Source: Trichodelitschia bisporula
Taxonomy: Eukaryota > Ascomycota > Dothideomycetes > Phaeotrichales > Phaeotrichaceae
Assembly (NCBI GenBank): GCA_010356995.1
Contig: ML996688.1
Coordinates: 992,001 to 1,056,000, forward strand
Direction of reading: 5' to 3'
Length of the DNA stretch: 64,000 nt
Position 1 is the stretch's first letter; the number at the start of each line of letters is the position of its first letter. Below are positions 11,014-18,654 of this stretch, piece by piece. The notes beneath the pieces were generated by a model, which did not search any database, was not told the DNA's origin, and saw only the letters and a program-made list of their open reading frames with translations. Position numbers and translations under genes: made by a program.

Positions 11014-11799
11014 CTAGAGTATGCCCGTCCATTCAACACCATCCGAGCTGACTAATCTCATCGGTCCCCAATTGGCATTGCTTGATATCCTCGGGTTCGG
11101 ATCCTCCGTGGGGTCCTGGAGGCCCGGATCGACCACCGAGTTGTTGACGGTGTGAGTAAGGGTATGACTGTCAGCCGGGTCCTGAGTGCTGGGTGTAATG
11201 GGGCCAGGCACACCGGCACCCAGTGAAACTGCAGGGAATCCATTGGCATCGAGAGTTCGAGCCGCCTGAGTACTCCGAGCGAGGATCCCAGTGAGAAGCC
11301 CAGGGTTGTCCAAGGCATACGGCAGGCTCGTTGTCCTAGCGGGTTGAGACTCGGGATAGGGCGCTCCGAAGTAGTGCTCGCTCGCACCGAGCGTGCTAGG
11401 AGCAAACGGAGAGATGCCGACGGGCCCTGCGTAGCTTGAACTGAGCATACCAACACCGACGGCCGCAGCATTGGACGTGGCTATGGTGTTCCCGGTTACG
11501 TTGGCGGTCTTGAGGCGCTTGGTGGCTTTCGTGTTGCTGGCAGGACCTTGCGTTTTGGACCCCTTCCGTTTCCGATTGTTCTTCTTATATCGATCACAAC
11601 TGGCGGTGCATGCCTCACACTGCGACAGCCAGAGGCCGTTCCTCCACATGCGACGGACGGCGCGACCGGTAGTGCTGGAAGCGCCACCTGAAGAGAATAA
11701 CTTCCGGCACTTGCTGCAGAACGGTGACAGCTCTTTCCCGGATTCGCTGTTAGAGGGACGAACCGGGTCAGGGCTTGGGGCGGCGCCTGAAGATTCCAT
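11014..11799 (-). CDS. Array copy 4: divergent Cys-module family protein (261 aa)
   Basis: The ATG at 11799 is chosen because the frame from there aligns with the family N terminus; the upstream extension has no homology. The module is C-S-K-C, RKLFSSGG, VRRMWRNGLW, C-E-A-C (about residues 28-65). An Arg/Lys run (KKNNRKRKG), a KRLKT variant of the NLS-like box and a Ser/Thr/Gly/Pro-rich tail follow. The C terminus contains SVVDPGLQDP, in frame, equivalent to the IDPxL motif. It lacks the RPPDxQSR box and the LGPG turn of the others and has a different upstream promoter block, so it is the most divergent intact copy. Function unknown. Confidence 0.68.
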   Translation of the reverse strand: MESSGAAPSPDPVRPSNSESGKELSPFCSKCRKLFSSGGASSTTGRAVRRMWRNGLWLSQCEACTASCDRYKKNNRKRKGSKTQGPASNTKATKRLKTANVTGNTIATSNAAAVGVGMLSSSYAGPVGISPFAPSTLGASEHYFGAPYPESQPARTTSLPYALDNPGLLTGILARSTQAARTLDANGFPAVSLGAGVPGPITPSTQDPADSHTLTHTVNNSVVDPGLQDPTEDPNPRISSNANWGPMRLVSSDGVEWTGIL

Positions 11800-12616
11800 T
11801 GCTGCAAGTCCGCTCTGCTCAGCTTTCGGTCGGAGGAGTGAAAATGGAGCACGAATATGTGGAGAGAAGGGAGGAGTGGTGATAATAGGTGCTGTAAACA
11901 ATAGAGACATCCTAAAGAAGTTGCTGATAGTAAGAAAAAATGTTGGGGGTGCACAGGAGAAAGCTGGGAAATAAATGGTGGAGAACCTACGGACGAGCTA
12001 ATACCAGAAGTCTGGAACTGACTTTGGGGAGCGAGGTATCTTGTTGAGTATGGTGGGGGGGGAGGGCGGTTTGCGAAGTGGAGAAATCGATGGTAAAAGT
12101 GTGGACGCAATGGAAGTGATAGTGAACCATTGCGGCCTCCGGGTCCACTTCTTGGCGATATATAGAATGCTACAGAGGCATTCTGCCACTTGTGTGTTGA
12201 CGAGGTGATGGTTTGTGACCGAAGGTTCTGGCTTGGCAGTTGTCAGTCTCGGGTTGTTTGATAGTATAGAGTTTGACTCACTGGCAAGAACATATACAGC
12301 CGAGCTAGAGATTAAAGTAGCTGATCTCCGCAGGTCAGAGAGCGACTCTCAGCCCTGCCTCCGCGGCATGTATGTAGTATCCCTTGCTCTTCCGGTCCAG
12401 CCATATTATATCAGTTTCGTACCTTAGAAAGTCAGCGAAGCCATATATCAATAGGAAATAGTTAGCAGTTTTGATTCCCCGACGAGTACGAGATTCCAGT
12501 TTCGAGCTTTTTGATTCGTAAGTAGACTAGAAGCTATCCGGATCGGCCACCTCACATTGCGCCTCACTTCCCCTCAACCTCATCCTCGGCATCGGAGTTC
12601 AAAAGAGCGGGATCTA
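11800..12616. other. Array spacer 4
   Basis: Lacks the shared TATA block and the inverted-repeat module. The part next to copy 5 (about 12310-12520) matches 13900-14130 downstream of copy 6 (words AGCTGATC.CCGCAG, TCCGCGG, GCGAAG.CATATATCA), showing that 3' flanks were duplicated. No gene seen. Confidence 0.45.
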
Positions 12617-13330
12617 TCATATCCTCGGGAGAGCATGGCAACCAGAGTCAGGTGTACTAGCACCGCCAGCGCCGAGTGAAGCAGCATCAGATGGACCGGC
12701 ACCGCCAACGCCAAGTGAACCAGCATTAGATTGACCGGCACCGAACGTTAGAGCCGACGACACACTCGCTGTGAGGGTGTTGGTATCGAAGATGGAACGA
12801 AAGACTGGACCCGCGGTCCGTGCCTCAAGTGTAGAGATCTCGGCATAGCGGGTGCTGGAACCAGGTATGTCGGGAGCTAGAGCGCCAGTACCGGCCAGTC
12901 CGGCATCAGTTGTACGAGAAGTGAGCGCGCCGGCACGAACCGTATCAGTACCGATAATCCCCACAGAGTTCCCGGTGTCTATGGCCGTATTATGCTTCGT
13001 CTCCTTCGTCTGCTTCGCGTTCTCCCTCTCCGGTCCCTTCGCGCCCTTGGTAGGCACCTTGCCGTCCTTGCCGACGCGTCTCGACTTCTTTTGTTCCCGG
13101 TAGCGCACCGTGCGGGCGCCGCATTGCTCGCACATCTTGAGCCACCGCCCCTCCTTCCACAACCGCCGGTTTTGCGGCCCGGGCTCAGCGGGATCTTGCG
13201 GACCTGGACCTAGGGAGAAGCGCCTGCCGCAACTGTTGCACCTCACACGCCCGTCGTCGCGGCTTTGGCTGTCGGGAGGACGACCAGAGGGAGGGTTTGG
13301 AGGAGGCTGCGGGGAACCTGCTGGAAGCAT
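12617..13330 (-). CDS. Array copy 5: Cys-module family protein (237 aa)
   Basis: Canonical N-terminal half: Pro-rich start, RPPDSQSRDDGRV box, C-N-S-C, RRFSLGPG, RRLWKEGRW, C-E-Q-C, then Lys/Arg-rich (residues ~75-110). The KRRKTV box is eroded to KQTKETKHN. The tail carries short Gly-rich repeats (GAGGAGPSDAASLG and variants). The frame stops at HALPRI. The family's acidic C terminus (DMIDPALLNSD..., ending near 12566) follows at once in a different frame, with the same offset as in copy 3. Function unknown; no intron with good sites explains the shift. Confidence 0.7.
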   Translation of the reverse strand: MLPAGSPQPPPNPPSGRPPDSQSRDDGRVRCNSCGRRFSLGPGPQDPAEPGPQNRRLWKEGRWLKMCEQCGARTVRYREQKKSRRVGKDGKVPTKGAKGPERENAKQTKETKHNTAIDTGNSVGIIGTDTVRAGALTSRTTDAGLAGTGALAPDIPGSSTRYAEISTLEARTAGPVFRSIFDTNTLTASVSSALTFGAGQSNAGSLGVGGAGPSDAASLGAGGASTPDSGCHALPRI

Positions 13331-14192
13331 TGCGGCTATGCGGTGAAATTGGATCTCTGCTCAAGGATTAGAAGAAGTCCCAGGCTGGAGGAGATATGAA
13401 GACGGGCTGTAAGGACGAGGTGAAGTAGTGCTAAGGGGGTTTGTGTTATATAGTAGAGATTCCAGTCGGAAGTGAATAAGAGCCGGGAGAAGCGAATGAG
13501 GAAGAGCTGGGAGTAGACCAAAGAGGGGCAATTAAAGAAGTAAATGTCAGAGAGCAAGGAATCATTAGTGGGGACTTACAAGTAAACAGCAGAGCGCTGG
13601 AGTGAGCTTTCGCTGAACGGTGGGTAGAATATTGAAAAGATGATTGTGTCCTGGAGGTAACAGTAAATGGAAGAAGATATGAAGTGAGTGGCACGTTGCC
13701 ATTGAGGTTCTCGGCACATTATAAATACTGTGTGGTGCTCCGTGATGGAAGTAATTGTGTTGGGATTTCGGCTTGGCAATTGATACTGGGTGATTGTCCG
13801 TGATGGAAGTATTTGTCTGGGCACTTCGGTCCTGGTTGTTTGTGAGGGGTACGGGGAATTGAATTACTGGTAAGGACTTGTATTATCGGGTTAGAGATCA
13901 GAGGAGCTGATCACCGCAGACCGAAGCGAGTATCAGTCCCGCTTCCGCGGTGGCTACATAACAGTTCCGCTCGTCTGTGCCATCTAACATTCTCCACAGG
14001 CTTCAGCAGTTTCATGTATCACTTTAGCACCTTGAGCAGTTAGCGAAGTTACATATCAGCAGCAGATACTGACAAGTCTCGATGTCTCGTGGGCACCAGA
14101 TTTTATTTTAACAATTTTCATTAATAACAAGTACCGATGGAAGAACAACTGTGCGTACCGGTGGAAGAACACTATGCGCACGGAGCTATTCC
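13331..14192. other. Array spacer 5
   Basis: TATA-like block of copy 5 (TATATAAC on the minus strand, 13443-13454), then A/G-rich decayed repeats (13460-13620). At 13900-14130 is the 3'-flank segment shared with copies 1, 2 and 5. No inverted-repeat module, no gene. Confidence 0.45.
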
Positions 14193-14858
14193 TTAATTCT
14201 CTTCATCCTCACCTTCGGCAGACTCCCTCAGGCGGGGATCGATGACAGCGTCGTCCAGAGGACGGCGCCTCGGGGCCATTCTACGCCTAGAAGCCGTCTT
14301 ACCCAAGAGCGTACTAGTATCGGGCGTGGGAGCTGACCTTGCACTGGTGCCGGGGGTGTAAGGAGACGGCCCGGGAGGGAAGTACGGACTAGAAGGGGGT
14401 AAGCCAGAACCGGGGCCGTCAGGATAACGCCTACCAAAGTCGTAACCACTACGAGTAGGCGTGCTAGAACTAGTGTCGACTACTTCAGCAGCGGGCGTAC
14501 CCGAGCCGAGCGTGCCGGCACTGTGACCCTTGGCCGTCTTGCGGCGCTTCGGAGTCTTCGCCGGCTTGTCATCCTGAGCATCCTCCGCGGCTTGCTCCTT
14601 CGGCTCCTTGGCCGGCGCATCGTCAGTCCCACATTCAGTCCTTTTCCTCTTTTTTTTCTTGCCAATACGCTACACTCTTGTCCTTGCACCCCTCACATTT
14701 TGCGAGCCAACGGCTGCCGTTCCAGGCGTGGCGAACGTAGTCTCCGGGCTCCGTGGTGGGATTCTAACCCAGACCCAGCAGGAAATGGCGATTGCATGCG
14801 CAGCATTCACGCGATCGTCAGGCCGCGGAAGAGCGTCAGAAGGGCGTGGGAGCGACAT
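14193..14858 (-). pseudogene. Array copy 6: disabled Cys-module family gene
   Basis: Family features are all present but in different frames. The N terminus (PSDALPRPDDRV) reads from ATG 14858. The Cys module (CCAC, NRHFLLGLG, VRHAWNGSRW, C-E-G-C) is shifted by one base and broken by TAG at about 14766, where copy 3 has Gln. After an A8 run (~14653-14660) the frame changes again to give the basic region, KRRKTAKG box, Ser/Thr/Pro tail and a well-kept end, DDAVIDPRLRESAEGEDEEN, with TAA at 14193. Two frameshifts plus one stop make a functional product unlikely. The TAG could be a C-to-T change, but that alone does not establish repeat-induced point mutation. Confidence 0.78.
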
Positions 14859-15392
14859 AACTGCAGTTCCCGTTCGGTGCGTGAAGAGCGAGGGGAGAAG
14901 TACTGTTTGGTATTGAGGGGAGCTGTTAGCTTATATACTGCAGAATCATGTTGGAAGTGAACGGGAGAGCCTACGAGTGGGACAGAATGCTTTTCATAGT
15001 GAGTTTCGGCGGAGCATATGATGTCGGGATATCAAGGTAAAGAGCGATGGTGAGGAGTGAAGATATTAACAGTAAGAGGTACCACCCCGTAAACGATCGA
15101 ACACTTGGCAATCACCGACAGTTCAAGCTTTTGGAGTATCTTGTAATGTACATATGGCTCCGGCTTCTGGTCACCAGGTTCGGGAAGATAGATTGCCATC
15201 GAGGTGCTCGGTAACTGGGTGAAGGCCCGCAAGGGAAGCTCTCAGAGTATCTCGTAGTACTTATACGGCTCACAATCTCAAGTCTTAGCAAGGTCTCCAA
15301 TCACAAATCCTTCAAACAAACCTGCTTATGACCAATTAAGCGTAACTCTTACGAACAAAAGTCAAACGCGAAGTTGATAGACTCGCCTAGCT

Positions 15393-15430
15393 AAGGCGGA
15401 ATGCCACAGATTGGCCAAACCCATCAGCCC
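15393..15430. promoter_or_regulatory. Inverted-repeat CCAAT module, copy M3 (degenerate)
   Basis: AAGGCGGA and TCAGCCC arms around CACAGATTGGCCAAACC. The ATTGG core is intact while the arms carry mismatches, as expected for an older copy or one under less selection. Confidence 0.5.
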
Positions 15431-15449
15431 TGAGCCCAGATCAGCATGC

Positions 15450-15995
15450 TATCGATAAGCCAAGCCAACCCCAGCTGTCGTATTGAGAGGCAAGTATTTG
15501 ATGCGAGCAGATCTTAGGTCCAGGCAGATGAAGAGAGATGTAAGTAATTCAATTGAGTTGAGAAAAGTAGACTCAATAATGTGTCGACTGGGAGTGGTGT
15601 AGCAGCAGAGAAGGTAGGTAATAAGGCCAACATTGATATTATATGACTGAATAAGACATGGAAGGTACGATATAGAACAGTATAACGCGACTAAAGGATG
15701 AAGGAAGGTGCGAAGTAAGGACGCACGGTATTTTATATATAGACTTAAGGGGCCTCGGGCTCCTCTTCTCCTCTTCGTCTTTTAATTAATTTCGCAATAA
15801 CCACATTGTACCCACGTGCCGTGAGCCCGTCCTTACAGCAGAGAGTGGGAAAGCCGGCTTCGGAGGCCGGAAGAACGTCCTCCCAAGTCATATGCACCGG
15901 AAAGAGAGTTATCACAACACGTCGCGCAGTAAAACACCAAACCGCATAATCATGACCACCATGACCGTCCTTCAACACTCTCCAAACAGCAATCA
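15450..15995. repeat. Split copy of the RRP43 5' region
   Basis: At 15452-15480 the sequence follows the M4 flank (CGATAAGCC, ACCCCAG). At 15918-15990 it continues the same match: GCGCAGTAAAACACCAAAC against GCGCAGAAAACACCAAAC at 18562, then CTCCAAACA. About 440 bp separates the halves, flanked by GTCG at 15477-15480 and 15921-15924. This fits a duplicated promoter interrupted by an insertion; no terminal inverted repeats are visible. Confidence 0.5.
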
Positions 15996-16062
15996 AAACC
16001 TGGTGAATGGTCAGGGAGGTTGAGGGAAAAGCTTTGAAACAATGCAATCGGCTAACGATCAT
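15745..16062 (-). other. Orphan open frame, 105 codons
   Basis: ATG at 16062, stop at 15745. Part of the frame is antisense to the RRP43-promoter-like fragment (the words YAVWCF recur as AVWCF opposite the true promoter at 18287-18679), so at least half of it is derived from noncoding DNA. No domain recognised. Probably not a gene. Confidence 0.2.
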
Positions 16063-16190
16063 CTGTATCAATAAGTTATTTGAGAGGGTACATGAGACAA
16101 GGCAGTTAGCGGAGCCATATCATATCAAGCAATGGCATGTTCCAACTTGGAGGCATGAAGCGCGTATTCGAGAAGCGTCAAGTACGAAGC

Positions 16191-17936
16191 TCAGCTTCCA
16201 AAGCGCCAATCCTTTATATCCCCCATACACTGGTCCTCCTCGGCATCTTCCTCATCATCTGCATCCTCCGCACGCTCAGTATCCTCCGCACGCTTAGTAT
16301 TTCTCTGCCTATGATTCAGCGGCTCCTCATCATCGGCGACATGCTCGCCCATGCACATATCTTTGTGACAAATAGGGATGTCGCATGTCAAGCAACCCCA
16401 TGTAGTACTTGGGGCACGCACTCGCCGTTGTCCCTGCCGGATACTTTGCACGCTCAGCTCCGTCAGCGCCTTCCTCCACGAAATTCTGTGCTGGCGGAGG
16501 CGACCGGCACGCACACAATACCGGCAGCGTTGGAACTTCCTCTTACCAAAGACGTGTTCAGACCATCCCCTAAGGATGAGGGGCATCTGATTTGAAGGAC
16601 GGCCCGGATTTTTAAAACTCCCCGCGGCTGTGGTAGGCGTACCCGAGCCGAGCGTGCCGTTAACGGAAGTCCAGACCGGCGGCTTGATAGTGGTCGGCGC
16701 ATCGACTGGCGATGCGCTAACCTCAGAGGTGTCGGACAAATCTGATGAAAAGCGAGGGACGCTAGAAGCGGATATGGAAGAAGGGTGATCACTGAAACCT
16801 CGCGCCGCGGTAGTAGGCGTACCCGAGCTGAGCGTGCCGTTAACGGAAGTCCAGACCGGCGGTTTGATAGTGGTCGGCGCATCGACTGAGGATGCACTAA
16901 CCTCAGAGGTGTCGGACAAATGTGATGAAAAGCGAGGAACGCTAGCAGCGGATATGGAAGAAGAGCGATCACCGAAACCCCGCGCTGTGGTAGTGGGCGT
17001 ACCCAAGCCGAGCGTGCCGTTAACAGAAGTCCAGACCGGCGGCTTCATAGTGGCCGGCGTATCGACTGGGGACGCGCAAGTCCGAGAGGTAGAGGTGTGA
17101 CGAAGGGCTGGGAAAGGAGGGAGAACGCCAGGAGAAAGCATAGGAGCATTAGGAGCACCAGGAGCGAGGATAGGAGCTCCAGGAGCGTGTAAAGGAGGGC
17201 TCGGGGCGAACGAAGAAGAATGGCGGCCACCGAAACCTCGAGCGGCTGCAGGAGATGTACCTGAGCCGTGTGCGGCAGCAGGCGCGGCAGCGCAGGCTAG
17301 CGAGGTATCAGACGTACCTGAGCCTAGCAGGCTTGCGTCGCTCGTGGCATTTACTGACTTATGGCGTATCACTCCTTTAGGCGGCTCGTTGTCACCTTCA
17401 TCCTCCCTTTCCCGCTTTTTATCATTGTCGGCCGGCAGCTCGTCGTATTTAGCCTCCCGTTTCCTCCTCATGTAGTCCTTGTTTCGGTCCCTGCACGACT
17501 CACACATTAGGAGCCAACGGCCCATCAAGCCATCCCACGCGCGTTGAACATGCCTCGCAGTCTCGTTCGGGTCATGTGGGCCTGGACCTAGAGAGAACCA
17601 CCCGCAACATCTTTTACACCGGCTCAGACCACCTTCGCGTGATCTGAGGTCTGAAGGGCGGGCTTCATCTTCCTCCTGCCCCTTCTTCCGCCTTGTCCAC
17701 TTTGCGTATCGTTCATTTCGTCGGTTTCTGCACGCCTCACAATTTTGGAGCCAACGTTTGTTCCACGCGCGTCGAACAAGCTTGGCGCTCTCGACCGGGT
17801 CGTGTAGGCCCGGGCCTAGATAGAACCACCCACCACAACCAGTGCACTGGGGCTGATTGTCTTTGCGTGATTGGAGGTCTGGAGGACGGTCTGGTGGTTG
17901 ATTTGGGAGAAGATCAGGGGGGTCGGAGGAAGCCAT
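16191..17936 (-). CDS. Array copy 7: double Cys-module protein fused to a PiggyBac-type zinc ribbon (581 aa)
   Basis: The largest family member. The RPPDLQSR box is followed by module 1 (C-T-G-C, GWFYLGPG, RRAWNKRW, C-E-A-C; residues ~31-70). A second SDLRSREG box leads to module 2 (C-K-R-C, GWFSLGPG, VQRAWDG, C-E-S-C; ~106-150). Next are a Lys/Arg/Glu-rich region, a RHKSV remnant of the NLS-like box and a Pro/Ala/Ser-rich stretch. Then come 2.5 copies of a 60-residue repeat (IKPPVWTSVNGTL...SGTPTTAARGF). The C-terminal domain (~465-540) has C-R-Y-C, a basic linker, W-G-C-L-T-C-D-I-P-I-C and C-M-G-E-H, which resembles the zinc ribbon at the end of PiggyBac transposases. The protein ends in an acidic Glu/Asp/Ala run. 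No DDE catalytic domain is present. Module duplication within the gene and gain of a transposase-type ribbon are inferred. Confidence 0.75.
   Translation of the reverse strand: MASSDPPDLLPNQPPDRPPDLQSRKDNQPQCTGCGGWFYLGPGLHDPVESAKLVRRAWNKRWLQNCEACRNRRNERYAKWTRRKKGQEEDEARPSDLRSREGGLSRCKRCCGWFSLGPGPHDPNETARHVQRAWDGLMGRWLLMCESCRDRNKDYMRRKREAKYDELPADNDKKREREDEGDNEPPKGVIRHKSVNATSDASLLGSGTSDTSLACAAAPAAAHGSGTSPAAARGFGGRHSSSFAPSPPLHAPGAPILAPGAPNAPMLSPGVLPPFPALRHTSTSRTCASPVDTPATMKPPVWTSVNGTLGLGTPTTTARGFGDRSSSISAASVPRFSSHLSDTSEVSASSVDAPTTIKPPVWTSVNGTLSSGTPTTAARGFSDHPSSISASSVPRFSSDLSDTSEVSASPVDAPTTIKPPVWTSVNGTLGSGTPTTAAGSFKNPGRPSNQMPLILRGWSEHVFGKRKFQRCRYCVRAGRLRQHRISWRKALTELSVQSIRQGQRRVRAPSTTWGCLTCDIPICHKDMCMGEHVADDEEPLNHRQRNTKRAEDTERAEDADDEEDAEEDQCMGDIKDWRFGS
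16621..17090. repeat. 180-bp tandem repeat inside copy 7
   Basis: Units start at 16621, 16801 and 16981 with an exact 180-bp period and few mismatches; the third is partial. Each encodes 60 residues, so copy-number change keeps the frame. The related GTLGSGTP word also occurs in copy 6. Confidence 0.85.
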
Positions 17937-18654
17937 AATTCCTGATGAGGTCTGGCCGGCTCTGCCCGTGAGGATGAGCGGAAGTCGGAGGACCCGAGGA
18001 AATATAAAGAAGTGAGGTGTGAAAATATGGAGGGATATGATGCTGACGGGGATCAGTTATATGCTAGAGAATTCATGCCGAAAGCAAATGGTCAAGAGAC
18101 GGGAGCGTATACCTTAGAACGATGTGATGTTGTTAAGCCAATTGTGGAGAGTGATGTCGTGGATTCGAGAGCGACGCGGCGAGCTGTCGCTTGGGGACTG
18201 GTGCTCATTAACTGAAGCCGTCTGCGTATGTCATCGTATAGATGTAGCTCCGGGTCTTACTCCTAAGTTCTGACGAGGTACAAATGTCATAGAGGTGCTG
18301 CTAGGAAAAGCTGATGCTCCCTAGCTGATGTACCATGATCGGCTCGCACTCGCAAACCATGGTAAGTTGCACAGTCTCCACTAACATATCTGTCAGAAGA
18401 AAGTGATGACCAAATAATCGTTACTTCCCTATGAACTGAAGCCAAACGGGAAGTCGATACCCCCACAGCTCCCAAGGCTGAACCCCCCGGATTGGCCGAA
18501 GCTCTCAGCCTTAACCCGACGCCAAGGCCACTACCCGTATCGATAAGCCCACCCCAGTCGGCGCGCAGAAAACACCAAACCGCATCTTCACCACCACAAC
18601 CTCTCCCCTCAACAATAACCCTCCAAACAACCGCACAACCACACAACCACAACA
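17937..18654. promoter_or_regulatory. Divergent promoter region between array copy 7 and RRP43
   Basis: The TATA-like block of copy 7 (CATATAACTG on the minus strand, 18054-18063) is 118 bp from its ATG. Module M4 (18474-18512) is about 140 bp from the RRP43 ATG, followed by CGATAAGCCCACCCCAG and a C/A-rich 5' leader. The layout implies the module belongs to the RRP43 promoter and was copied outward with the array. Confidence 0.55.
18474..18512. promoter_or_regulatory. Inverted-repeat CCAAT module, copy M4 (best-preserved arms)
   Basis: Perfect 8-bp arms AAGGCTGA (18474-18481) and TCAGCCTT (18505-18512) around CCCCCCGGATTGGCC. Preceded by GCCAAACGGGAAGTCGATA. Confidence 0.62.

Larger units (their letters stand above)
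14859..16190. other. Array spacer 6 with promoter-derived DNA
   Basis: TATA-like block of copy 6 at 14929-14940. The segment 15285-15370 is shared with spacer 1. Module M3 lies at 15393-15430, followed by a CGATAAGCC word and a fragment resembling the RRP43 5' region (15918-15990). A 105-codon minus-strand frame (15745-16062) is described separately. Confidence 0.5.

Noticed and set aside
14193-14858. Repeat-induced point mutation as the cause of the array lesions
   Set aside because: One CAG-to-TAG-like change fits, but most lesions are indels and the intact copies are not AT-rich, so RIP is not supported from this sequence alone.
5996-17936. Array as a CRISPR-like or satellite array
   Set aside because: Units are kilobase-sized, protein-coding and divergent; no short direct repeats with unique spacers exist, and the host is a eukaryote.
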